This document shows positions 7,006-14,034 of a stretch of DNA of 14,034 nt, in pieces (within the stretch, counting starts at the first letter, position 1; each line of letters begins with the position of its first letter). The DNA is taken from NCBI GenBank assembly GCA_012103495.1, contig WLWR01000021.1, positions 1 through 14,034 of the forward strand, in the 5' to 3' direction. This stretch comes from Legionellales bacterium. GTDB taxonomy: Bacteria; Pseudomonadota; Gammaproteobacteria; WLWR01. The translations under genes and the position numbers were made by a program. The notes under the pieces are model-generated. The model made no database searches and had not been told where the DNA came from. It saw only the letters and a program-made list of their open reading frames with translations.

Positions 7006-8388
7006 ATGTCGATGGCATCGTTAAATGTTGTAATTCTTGCCGCCGGTCAAGGCCGGCGAATGTTCTCCAATCTGCCTAAAGTGCTGCATGCTTTGGCGGG
7101 TAAATCGTTGATTGAATTTGTCGTTCATCAAGCCCAGCAATTGGATCCACAAAAAATTATTATTATCCACGGTCATCGTGGGGAAATGGTGCAACAAGCG
7201 TTGCACCATTTCCCACATTTGTTGTGGGTAGAACAAACTGAGCAATTGGGAACCGGCCATGCGTTGCAACAGGCGCTGCCTTTGATCGATGCCGATGCGC
7301 AAGTGTTGGTGCTTTCCGGCGATGTGCCACTGATTCAAACCGAGACATTGCAAAAATTACAAATGGCCACCGCGCTTCAAGCATTGGGAATTGTTACTGC
7401 CACAGTGCAAGATCCAACGGGTTTGGGTCGGGTGATCCGCAATGACGATCATACGATTAAGCACATTGTTGAGCAGCGTGATGCGTCTTTGCAACAATTG
7501 GCATTGCATGAAATTTATTCGGGCATCATGTTAGTCAATGCGCAGCACTTGCGAGGTTGGTTGCCGCAATTGACCAATGACAATGCTCAGCAAGAATACT
7601 ATTTAACCCAACTCATTGATTTAGCGGTGCAAGATGGGGTGGCTATTCGCTCGGTGCAACCGCAATTCGAACAAGAAATTTATGGAGTGAATACCCGCAG
7701 TCAATTGATTGCATTGGAGCGTTTTTACCAAAACCGCCAAGCGGAATATTGGCTGAGCCAAGGGGTAACCATCGTTGATCCTCAGCGGTTTGATGTGCGA
7801 GGGGAATTGCAGTGTGGGGCGGATGTTACCATCGATATTAATACAGTTTTTATCGGTGATGTTCGGTTGGGCAATAATTGTGAAATCGGACCCAATTGTG
7901 TTTTGCATGATGTGACATTGGCGGACAATGTGGTGGTTAAAGCCAATAGTTTGTTAGAACAAGCCACGGTTGGCAGTCATTGTATTGTAGGTCCCTTTGC
8001 CCGCTTGCGTCCTGGTACACAATTGATGGAACATGTGCACATTGGTAATTTTGTAGAAGTCAAGCAATCCACCATTGGAGAAGGTAGTAAAGTCAACCAT
8101 TTAAGTTACATTGGTGATGCTACCATCGGTCAGGCGGTTAACGTTGGGGCTGGGGTGATCACTTGCAATTACGATGGAATAAACAAGCATCAAACTTACA
8201 TTGATGATCATGCTTTCATTGGTTCGGGTGTCCAATTGGTTGCTCCTGTCACCGTCGAACAAAGTGCCACCATCGGCGCCGGTTCTACTATCCGTGATAA
8301 TGCCCCTGCTGATCAATTAACGTTAAGTGGTACCAAACAACAAACGCTTTCGGGTTGGCGACGTTCATTGGTGAAAAAGGGTGACTGA
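7006..8388 (+). CDS. glmU: bifunctional UDP-GlcNAc pyrophosphorylase / glucosamine-1-P acetyltransferase
   Basis: GlmU acetylates glucosamine-1-phosphate with acetyl-CoA and then couples it to UTP, giving UDP-GlcNAc for peptidoglycan and LPS in the cytoplasm. The 460 residues compare with 456 in E. coli. The N-terminal uridyltransferase has LAAGQGRRM (residues 11-19) with Arg18, then Lys25, LGTGHA (81-86) and LSGDVPL with the metal ligand Asp106. The usual Thr before Arg18 is replaced by Arg. The C-terminal half is a left-handed beta helix of hexapeptide repeats, with NHLSYIGDA holding the expected catalytic His and VGAGVITCNYDG the active-site loop. The ATG directly abuts the atpC stop. A second Met at 7012 is an alternative start, and neither has a clear Shine-Dalgarno site. 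Confidence 0.97.
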   Translation: MSMASLNVVILAAGQGRRMFSNLPKVLHALAGKSLIEFVVHQAQQLDPQKIIIIHGHRGEMVQQALHHFPHLLWVEQTEQLGTGHALQQALPLIDADAQVLVLSGDVPLIQTETLQKLQMATALQALGIVTATVQDPTGLGRVIRNDDHTIKHIVEQRDASLQQLALHEIYSGIMLVNAQHLRGWLPQLTNDNAQQEYYLTQLIDLAVQDGVAIRSVQPQFEQEIYGVNTRSQLIALERFYQNRQAEYWLSQGVTIVDPQRFDVRGELQCGADVTIDINTVFIGDVRLGNNCEIGPNCVLHDVTLADNVVVKANSLLEQATVGSHCIVGPFARLRPGTQLMEHVHIGNFVEVKQSTIGEGSKVNHLSYIGDATIGQAVNVGAGVITCNYDGINKHQTYIDDHAFIGSGVQLVAPVTVEQSATIGAGSTIRDNAPADQLTLSGTKQQTLSGWRRSLVKKGD

Positions 8389-8613
8389 ATGGAGTATGAT
8401 TCACATCCATAGACACAGAACTTGTTTGGATGAGTGAACAAAACAAAGACCAAAACGGATTAACTTTGCATCTATTGGCAAATGAATATAACATTGCTGG
8501 CATTTCTATTAATAACCATTTGTGATGATTAATGTTTTTTCGATTTAATGTCATCCTCAAGCTTTTGACCTTGCCAGCCAAATTTTCGACTGTGACACAA
8601 TTAAGGTTCGGCA

Positions 8614-9843
8614 ATGCTCATTGAAATCAATAATGTTACCGGCTTAGGCTTAGCCGTTATTGTGTTGATTCTCGGTGACTGGCTTACCAAACGTGTGACA
8701 TTTCTTAGGCAATATGACATTCCAACACCTGTAACCGGTGGGATCATTGCCTCTATTTTAATCGGTGTTTTATATTTATGGGACATTCGACTGCAGTTTG
8801 CGGAAGAGTTGCGTGATATTTTATTGCTGGCTTTTTTCTCGACCATTGGCTTGTCGGCTCGAATTAAATTGCTGTTGGATGGTGGACGTTTATTATTGAT
8901 TTTAATGGGATTGACCGCGGTTTTTTTAATTGCGCAAAACGCTGTTGGTTTGTTTGGTGCTGTATTATTAAACGTTGATCCATTGATCGGACTTTTGAGT
9001 GGTTCTATTACTCTAAGTGGTGGGCATGGCACCGGTGCGGCTTATGCAAAAACCTTTTACACGCAGTTTGGCTTAGAAAACGCGATGGAAATCGCGATGG
9101 CTTGTGCCACGTTTGGTTTGGTGGCTGCAGGGGTTTTGGGGGGACCACTGGCTACCTTCATCATTAAGCGATTTAAAATTCATGCCGAGGATGAATTCCA
9201 ACATTCTTTCGCTCAGCACAAACCTTTTCATAAACGGCTGCATGTGGATGATCGCATTGATTATCGTGGCATTTTAGAAAGCATTTTAATGATCACGGTT
9301 TGTATTGTGGTTGGTCGCTGGTTAACCTGGGAAATCATTGTGATGGCGCGCCCCTATTTCCCTAATTTTGTTTTACCACAATTTGTTCCTTGTTTGTTTG
9401 TTGGGATTGTGATTATTAATGCGTTGGAATTGTGGCGACCATATCAAATTAAAACCAAATCTCTGGCGATTTGCTCCAGTTTAAGTTTGGATATTTTCTT
9501 AGCCTTGTCCTTGATGAATTTAAAGTTATGGACTTTGGTTGAATTGGCGGTTCCTCTGCTTAGTATTTTATTAACCCAAGTGCTCTTGGCTTTCTTATTC
9601 GTGTATTTCATTGTGTTTCGCGCCAGCGGTTACAATTACACTGCTTCTGTCATTTCTTCTGGATATATTGGATTTGGGTTGGGTGCCACGCCCACTGCAA
9701 TTGCGAACATGAGTGCAGTCACTAAACATCATGGCCCATCGCCTAAGGCGTTTTTGGTCATTCCCCTGATCGGTGCTTTTTTCATCGACATTGCCAATGC
9801 GACGATTATTCAAATCTTTTTATCATTGCCTTTTTTTAGGTAG
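8614..9843 (+). CDS. gltS: sodium/glutamate symporter GltS
   Basis: GltS imports glutamate with sodium across the inner membrane. The 409 residues compare with about 401 in E. coli. The protein has two inverted halves, each with a conserved glycine-rich re-entrant loop: LSGGHGTGAAY near residues 134-144 and GFGLGATPTAIANM at 353-366. The C-terminus PKAFLVIPLIGAFFIDIANA is typical of the family. The cytoplasmic linker near residues 186-218 is hydrophilic. AAGG at 8603-8606 lies 7 bases before the ATG. The 225-base gap after glmU suggests a separate transcript. The best promoter I see there (TTGCAT at 8466, TATAAC at 8487) has a short 15-base spacer and is weak. Confidence 0.95.
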   Translation: MLIEINNVTGLGLAVIVLILGDWLTKRVTFLRQYDIPTPVTGGIIASILIGVLYLWDIRLQFAEELRDILLLAFFSTIGLSARIKLLLDGGRLLLILMGLTAVFLIAQNAVGLFGAVLLNVDPLIGLLSGSITLSGGHGTGAAYAKTFYTQFGLENAMEIAMACATFGLVAAGVLGGPLATFIIKRFKIHAEDEFQHSFAQHKPFHKRLHVDDRIDYRGILESILMITVCIVVGRWLTWEIIVMARPYFPNFVLPQFVPCLFVGIVIINALELWRPYQIKTKSLAICSSLSLDIFLALSLMNLKLWTLVELAVPLLSILLTQVLLAFLFVYFIVFRASGYNYTASVISSGYIGFGLGATPTAIANMSAVTKHHGPSPKAFLVIPLIGAFFIDIANATIIQIFLSLPFFR

Positions 9844-9952
9844 GCGTCACTTTCTGCAGTGCAGTTATTGGTACAGTTTAAATCGAACTAATCCAGTTAA
9901 ATACGCAAATATTAAGGGTGGGCTAATTTATATTTCACCATTGTGATTAATT

Positions 9953-9984
9953 TTGTTCAAATTTGATAAAAAATAGGTTACTCT
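9953..9984 (+). promoter_or_regulatory. weak candidate promoter of the beta-barrel gene
   Basis: TACTCT at 9979-9984 could be a -10 box. TTGTTC at 9953-9958 resembles a -35 box, but the spacer of 20 bases is longer than normal. The attraction is position: transcription would begin at about 9990-9992, exactly at the base of the hairpin that follows. Confidence 0.25.
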
Positions 9985-9989
9985 ACTTC

Positions 9990-10033
9990 TTGTCGTGTCG
10001 AACGTTGTATCAAGTTCTGTAGTGACACGACAG
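9990..10033 (+). promoter_or_regulatory. long hairpin in the leader of the beta-barrel gene
   Basis: TGTCGTGTC at 9991-9999 pairs perfectly with GACACGACA at 10024-10032, and a T-G pair extends the base. Inside, GAAC (10000-10003) pairs with GTTC (10014-10017) and TTG with CAA above one bulged G. No T run follows, so it is not a terminator. It may be a 5' stabilising stem of the kind known for ompA mRNA, or a DNA-level dyad bound by a regulator. The ribosome site AGAGAG lies free at 10052-10057. Confidence 0.45.
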
Positions 10034-10064
10034 ATTCGAATAATAATTAATAGAGAGTTGTCTT

Positions 10065-10691
10065 ATGCATCAAGTCTTACGTTTTCTATTTATGGGGATT
10101 TGCTTAGCCGCATCATCATCAGTTTTTGCCAGCGGATTTTACGTTGGTGCGGGTGGCGGTTACCAGCATGTTAAGATTGACGGCTTTAGTATCTCACTTC
10201 CTCCTTTGGGGGAGATTAAATTGCCTGATATCAAAGGCAAAGGTGGCGTTGGTCTCATCTATACGGGGTATGAATTTGCTGGAGATGTGTTTGCTTTAAG
10301 TTTTGAAGCGAATGTTCAACCGACCAACATTGATATTGGGCCTGCATACGCTCCGGGTCTCATCAAATTCAAAAACAGTTGGGGTGTGAATGCGCGACCG
10401 GGTATTTACCTAACCCCCAATATCAAAGCGTTTGGTGCCATTGGTTGGCAACAAGCCTTCTTGGAAGAAGGTAATCACGCGGACTCTTCCAGCCAACTCA
10501 AAGGACGTGACAGGATTGGAGGCCTTTATTTTGGCGGTGGTGTTGAATTTACCGTCCCTGTTGGTGTGGATGCCGATAACCATCTAGGCTTCAGAGTTGA
10601 ATATGCTCATGTTGATTATGGTCTATCAACACTTCTGAGCCACACCAAAACAGACGCAGTGTTAGGCAGTATTTTTTGGCGATTTGGTTAA
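10065..10691 (+). CDS. small outer-membrane beta-barrel protein
   Basis: The 208-residue product starts with a clear signal peptide: a short basic n-region, a hydrophobic core (residues 6-17) and a cleavage site after Ala22 (V-F-A before SGFYVGAGGGY). The mature part has alternating hydrophobic strands, many Gly and aromatic residues, and the opening FYVGAGGGYQ typical of OmpA/OmpW-like eight-strand barrels (OMP_b-brl type). The last strand ends IFWRFG, with an aromatic residue one before the end, close to the usual C-terminal Phe recognised for barrel assembly. AGAGAG lies 7 bases before the ATG. I cannot assign a substrate or a named family member. It probably sits alone as a single-gene transcript, flanked by a leader hairpin and a probable terminator. 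Confidence 0.82.
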   Translation: MHQVLRFLFMGICLAASSSVFASGFYVGAGGGYQHVKIDGFSISLPPLGEIKLPDIKGKGGVGLIYTGYEFAGDVFALSFEANVQPTNIDIGPAYAPGLIKFKNSWGVNARPGIYLTPNIKAFGAIGWQQAFLEEGNHADSSSQLKGRDRIGGLYFGGGVEFTVPVGVDADNHLGFRVEYAHVDYGLSTLLSHTKTDAVLGSIFWRFG

Positions 10692-10732
10692 GAAGCGTCA
10701 CCTCTTATAAAAAGATACAAGGACAAAAGACA

Positions 10733-10787
10733 GCGTCATCTAGCACAATTATGTTGGATGACGCCAACCAGGGATTTTTAGCTTTTT
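10733..10787 (+). terminator. probable terminator after the beta-barrel gene
   Basis: GCGTCATC at 10733-10740 pairs with GATGACGC at 10757-10764, and five further pairs inside, two of them G-T, make a 13-pair stem with a 6-base loop. T-rich stretches follow at 10775-10779 and 10783-10787, about ten bases after the stem and not directly behind it. The intrinsic terminator is therefore imperfect. It could also simply protect the 3' end of the mRNA. Confidence 0.4.
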
Positions 10788-10870
10788 CCCAGAACTGTGT
10801 GGTACCAAGATTGGACATTATCCTCCATTCACGCCACTGCTCCCCCTCTTTTTATTTGCCAGCCACCTGA

Positions 10871-11061
10871 AATCGGGGGACAGTATACTTAATTCCAAAG
10901 TATAAATTGGGGGACAGTATACTTAATTCCAAATTGAATTAAGTATACTGTCCCCCGATTTCAAATTGAATTAAGTATACTGTCCCCAATTTACTTTTGG
11001 AAATAAGTATACTGTCCCCCGATTTACCTCAAATTGAAATAAGTATACTGTCCCCCGATTT
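10871..11061. repeat. cluster of six CAGTATACTT repeats
   Basis: Six copies of a roughly 21-base unit, GGGGACAGTATACTTA plus a short AT tail, fill this stretch. Two read forward (10875-10895, 10909-10929) and four read in reverse (10936-10956, 10968-10987, 11000-11020, 11036-11056). Spacers are 6 to 15 bases and are themselves AT-rich and alike (CAAATT, GATTTCAAATT). The forward copies end TTAATTC. Of the reverse copies two share that end and two have TTATTTC. The core AGTATACT is its own complement. The cluster lies between convergent genes. It resembles REP-type palindromic elements served by IS200-like (Y1) transposases, but no transposase is in this window. Confidence 0.9.
10909..10956. 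repeat. perfect inverted pair within the repeat cluster
   Basis: The second and third repeat copies face each other as perfect 21-base arms (10909-10929 and 10936-10956) around a 6-base loop, CAAATT. As RNA from either strand this would be a very stable hairpin, and it could act as a two-way transcription stop for the beta-barrel gene and ctaE. No T run follows it, so termination is inferred and not shown. Confidence 0.85.
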
Positions 11062-11078
11062 CCACTTGTCTAGAATCT

Positions 11079-11969
11079 CTACAGCCAATACACCAGCACA
11101 AATAGAAACAACCACACCACATCGACAAAGTGCCAATACCAAGCAGCGGCTTCAAACGCAAAGTGATTGTGTTTGCTAAAGTGACCCGCCATACAGCGCA
11201 ACAACACTACTATTAGAATAAGCGTTCCAACAGTAACGTGCGCACCGTGGAATCCTGTAAGCATGAAAAATGTGGATCCGTAAATTCCCGATTCCAACGT
11301 CAAGTTAAAATCTTCATACGCTTCGATATACTCGTGCGCTTGTAAAAATAAAAAGGCAATCCCCAATCCAACCGTTAGCGCCAATGCGCCAATCAATTGT
11401 TTACGCTTGTTTAATTTCAATGCCCAGTGCGCCCAGGTGATGGTTGCCCCACTGGTCAATAAAATCAACGTATTCAAAAATGGCACACCAAAAGCTGGAA
11501 TAACACCGCCCGCCCCCGTAAATTGACTATTGTCCGGATTGCTCAGCAAAGGCCAACTAAATGAAAAATTAGGCCACAGTGATAAATGTGTGCCAATCAT
11601 ATGGGAGTATTCACCACCCAGCAAGGGTACCGCCCACCAGCGCGCATAAAACATAGCACCAAAAAAAGCACCGAAAAATAACACTTCAGAAAAAATAAAC
11701 CAGCCCATCGCCCAGCGAAACGTGCGATCAACTTGCTCATTGTACAATCCTTGCTGATTCTCACGGATCACCGTACCAAACCACCCAAACATCATAATTA
11801 ACAAAATCAGCAAGCCGGTGAAAAACAAATAGGGCCCGAACCATTTTAAATGTAACCAATTGGCAAATCCTGCCAATAAGGTTACCAAACCAACCGACCC
11901 AACCAGTGGCCATGCACTGCCGTGGGGGACATAATAGTGTTGTGAATTAGCAGCGGGTGAATTACTCAT
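11079..11969 (-). CDS. ctaE: cytochrome c oxidase subunit III
   Basis: Subunit III is a membrane protein that binds subunit I and keeps proton uptake and turnover of the oxidase stable. From the ATG at 11969 it has 296 residues with seven membrane segments. The family signature FIFSEVLFF (residues 91-99) contains the conserved Glu95. GFHGAHVTVGT and the C-terminal EAAAWYWHFVDVVWLFLFVL are also diagnostic. An upstream in-frame TTG at 11981 would add four residues, but GAGGA at 11975-11979 sits 5 bases before the ATG and favours it. It is the last gene of the ctaD-ctaG-ctaE run. The repeat cluster begins about 20 bases after its stop. Confidence 0.97.
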   Translation of the reverse strand: MSNSPAANSQHYYVPHGSAWPLVGSVGLVTLLAGFANWLHLKWFGPYLFFTGLLILLIMMFGWFGTVIRENQQGLYNEQVDRTFRWAMGWFIFSEVLFFGAFFGAMFYARWWAVPLLGGEYSHMIGTHLSLWPNFSFSWPLLSNPDNSQFTGAGGVIPAFGVPFLNTLILLTSGATITWAHWALKLNKRKQLIGALALTVGLGIAFLFLQAHEYIEAYEDFNLTLESGIYGSTFFMLTGFHGAHVTVGTLILIVVLLRCMAGHFSKHNHFAFEAAAWYWHFVDVVWLFLFVLVYWL

Positions 11970-11977
11970 TTGATTCC

Positions 11978-12541
11978 TCAAGCAATACGACCGGTTTTGG
12001 TCGATGATTTCGATCGTCGTCCAGTCACGTCAAATAATGAATACGACAATGTTAGCGTATGGATGTCTTTAGGCAAATCCGGATCCAGATGGAACATTAA
12101 CGGCATTTCCATCGCTTCACCTGATTCCAATGTTTGTTGCTCAAAGCAAAAACACTCGGTTTTCTTCAAATACTTAGCTGCCAACCCAGGCGATACACTG
12201 GGAATGGCCTGCACCGTCATGGTTTGATCTGAGTTATTGCGCGCGTAAAATGCCAATTGACGCATTTCACCCGGGTGCAAACGAAAGCGTGTCACCATCG
12301 GTTCAAAATCCCAGCGCAAATTATTGCGATTGTATGCGACAAACTCCACCGTCACTTCACGACTTTGATCAATGTATTGATGATCGGCAGTCAATTCATA
12401 CGCTTGGTTATTGGTTTTACCATTAATACTGAGTACCTGACATAAGGTGTTGTACAACGGTACCAAAGCAAAGGCAAAGCCAAACATGACCACTACCAAG
12501 CCAGCCAACCACCCTACTAACCGTCGGTTACTCACATCCAT
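11978..12541 (-). CDS. ctaG: cytochrome c oxidase assembly protein CtaG (Cox11)
   Basis: CtaG/Cox11 delivers copper to the CuB centre of subunit I. It has one N-terminal membrane helix (about residues 9-30, GWLAGLVVVMFGFAFALVPLY) and a periplasmic immunoglobulin-like copper-binding domain. The key cysteines are present: Cys34 in YNTLCQV after the helix, and Cys130 and Cys132 in the CFCF motif. MPLMFHLDP near the end is also conserved. Starting at the ATG at 12541 gives 187 residues. The frame is open to 12661, but that extension lies over the end of ctaD and is not Cox11-like. GGGGA sits rather close to this ATG, so the GTG two codons later (12535) is an alternative start. ctaE follows after 8 bases. 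Confidence 0.94.
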   Translation of the reverse strand: MDVSNRRLVGWLAGLVVVMFGFAFALVPLYNTLCQVLSINGKTNNQAYELTADHQYIDQSREVTVEFVAYNRNNLRWDFEPMVTRFRLHPGEMRQLAFYARNNSDQTMTVQAIPSVSPGLAAKYLKKTECFCFEQQTLESGEAMEMPLMFHLDPDLPKDIHTLTLSYSLFDVTGRRSKSSTKTGRIA

Positions 12542-12551
12542 TTCCCCATGA

Positions 12552-14034
12552 TCAATGCACTTGGGGTGGAGTGGTGAAGCTGTGATACGGCGCCGGCGAT
12601 GGCAATGTCCACTCCAAGCCATGTTGCCCTTCCCACACGGTATGACCAACCGGCTGCCCACGCCAAATAGTGTGGATCACATTGTAAAACAGAATCAATT
12701 GAGCAATGCCAAACACAAACGCACCAATGGAGATGATTTGATTCAAATCGGTAAATTGCAACCCATAATCAGGAATTCGCCGCGGCATCCCGGCCAACCC
12801 CAAAAAGTGCATGGGGAAAAAGGTCACATTCACTGAAATAGCAGACAACCAAAAATGCCATTGCCCCAGTGTTTCGTTATACATCTTACCGCACCATTTG
12901 GGCAGCCAATAATAAATCCCAGCAAACAAAGCAAACAAGACCCCTGGCACCAATACATAATGGAAATGTCCCACGACAAAATACGTATCATGATATTGAT
13001 AATCGGCCGGCACAATTGACAGCATCAATCCGGTAAACCCACCAATGGTAAATAAAAACAAAAAGCCCAAAGCAAACAACATCGGCGTTTCAAACGTTAA
13101 CGACCCCCGATAAATAGTCGCCACCCAATTGAACACTTTGATCCCAGTGGGAACCGCCACCAACATGGTGGTGTACATAAACAATAATTCTGCGGTCAAC
13201 GGCACACCCGTGGTAAACATATGATGCACCCACACCACAAATGAAATCAATGCAATCGCACCTACCGCATACACCATGAAGTGATAACCAAACAATTTTT
13301 TGCGGCTAAATGCGGGGATCACTTCGGAAATCACACCAAAAGCCGGCAAAATCAATACGTACACTTCTGGATGCCCAAAGAACCAAAACAAATGTTGGAA
13401 CAACAAAGGATCCCCCCCACCGGCAGCTTCAAAAAAGCTGGTGCCAAAGTGCCGGTCGGTCAACATCATCGTTACCGTTCCAGCCAACACTGGCATGATG
13501 GCCAAAATCAAAAATGCAGTGATCAACCAAGTCCACACAAAAATTGGCATTTTCATCAACGTCATGCCCGGCGCACGCAAATTTAAAATGGTGGCAATGA
13601 TGTTAATCGATCCCAAAATCGATGACATTCCCAATAAATGCACAGAGAAAATAAAAAAATCGGTGCTTGGCGGCGCATACACCGTTGACAAAGGTGCGTA
13701 AAACGTCCAACCAAAGTTTGGCCCCCCCCCTTTCATAAACAAAGTACTGACCAACAACATAGTGGCAAACGGTAAAATCCAAAAACTCCAATTATTCAAT
13801 CGGGGTAAAGCCATATCAGGCGCACCGATCATCATCGGCACCATCCAATTAGCCAGCCCCACAAAAGCTGGCATAATCACCCCGAAAATCATAATGAGGC
13901 CATGCACGGTAACAAGCTCATTATAAAAATTAGGATCAAAAAATTGTAGGCCCGGTTGAAAAAGCTCAAGACGAATGAGCAGCGCCATAGAGCCACCCAC
14001 AAAAAACATAATTAAGCTTAGGAATAAATATAAC
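12552..14034 (-). CDS. ctaD: cytochrome c oxidase subunit I (aa3 type), 5' end missing
   Basis: Subunit I holds heme a and the heme a3-CuB site where oxygen is reduced and protons are pumped. The frame runs off the right edge; the codons before the Met at 14009 still read as subunit I (LYLFLSLI), so the true start is outside. Counting from that Met: heme a ligand His36; D-channel Asp65 in GAPDMALPR; CuB ligand His213 in GHPEVY with Glu215 and cross-linked Tyr217; His262-His263 of CuB; K-channel Lys291 in PTGIKVF; and heme ligands His348 and His350 in VVGHFH. With both proton channels and HPEVY present this is an A1-type oxidase. It ends LEWTLPSPAPYHSF, usual for proteobacterial CtaD. ctaG begins 10 bases after its stop. 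Confidence 0.97.
   Translation of the reverse strand, partial: LYLFLSLIMFFVGGSMALLIRLELFQPGLQFFDPNFYNELVTVHGLIMIFGVIMPAFVGLANWMVPMMIGAPDMALPRLNNWSFWILPFATMLLVSTLFMKGGGPNFGWTFYAPLSTVYAPPSTDFFIFSVHLLGMSSILGSINIIATILNLRAPGMTLMKMPIFVWTWLITAFLILAIMPVLAGTVTMMLTDRHFGTSFFEAAGGGDPLLFQHLFWFFGHPEVYVLILPAFGVISEVIPAFSRKKLFGYHFMVYAVGAIALISFVVWVHHMFTTGVPLTAELLFMYTTMLVAVPTGIKVFNWVATIYRGSLTFETPMLFALGFLFLFTIGGFTGLMLSIVPADYQYHDTYFVVGHFHYVLVPGVLFALFAGIYYWLPKWCGKMYNETLGQWHFWLSAISVNVTFFPMHFLGLAGMPRRIPDYGLQFTDLNQIISIGAFVFGIAQLILFYNVIHTIWRGQPVGHTVWEGQHGLEWTLPSPAPYHSFTTPPQVH

Noticed and set aside
8509..8539. Terminator after glmU at ATTAAT...ATTAATG with six T
   Set aside because: The stem would be six A-T pairs with a long loop, too weak to call even though a T run follows.
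8601..9032. Minus-strand open frame of 143 residues over gltS
   Set aside because: It is the antisense of a clear gltS, has a low-complexity Asn/Lys/Pro-rich product and no recognisable domain.
9932..9948. CRP-like site from TCAC and GTGA near 9935-9946
   Set aside because: The half sites face the wrong way (TCAC then GTGA) and the spacing is 4 bases, not 6 to 8.
10871..11061. CRISPR array
   Set aside because: Copies face both ways, spacers are only 6 to 15 bases and resemble each other, and no cas gene is near.
12542..12661. N-terminal extension of ctaG to 12661
   Set aside because: It overlaps the end of ctaD in another frame, is unlike Cox11 proteins, and the normal membrane anchor begins just after the ATG at 12541.
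13300..13701. Plus-strand open frame of 133 residues over ctaD
   Set aside because: It lies antisense to the conserved core of subunit I and shows no domain or ribosome site.

Overview
The window looks like a piece of a gammaproteobacterial chromosome of moderate GC. The F-type ATP synthase genes stand in the E. coli order (I-B-E-F-H-A-G-D-C) with glmU directly behind them, and the subunits align closely with their E. coli counterparts from memory. CAA, GAA and TTG codons are frequent. A Legionellales-type or other aquatic or host-associated gammaproteobacterium is possible, but that placement is a guess.

Layout. Positions 1-152 hold the left edge: a likely sigma70 promoter for the atp operon and an undecided partial reading frame. 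Positions 153-7005 carry atpIBEFHAGDC on the plus strand, tightly packed with mostly recognisable Shine-Dalgarno sites. The first in-frame codon is probably not the true start for atpE and atpC. glmU (7006-8388) begins on the base after the atpC stop and is probably co-transcribed. After a 225-base gap comes gltS (8614-9843), a sodium/glutamate symporter, and then a small exported beta-barrel protein (10065-10691) whose leader can fold into a long hairpin.

Positions 10692-11078 contain no gene. They hold a probable terminator hairpin and a cluster of six copies of a roughly 21-base repeat built around CAGTATACTT, two in one orientation and four in the other. On the minus strand, transcribed leftward, lie ctaD (cut by the right edge), ctaG and ctaE: subunit I, the Cox11-type CuB assembly factor and subunit III of an aa3-type cytochrome c oxidase.

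Together the two large blocks are the respiratory end of energy metabolism: the oxidase helps build the proton gradient and the ATP synthase uses it. GlmU makes UDP-GlcNAc for peptidoglycan and LPS. I see no new defence, secretion or mobile system. The parts most worth a second look are the repeat cluster, the 5' hairpin of the beta-barrel gene and the unresolved frame at the left edge.
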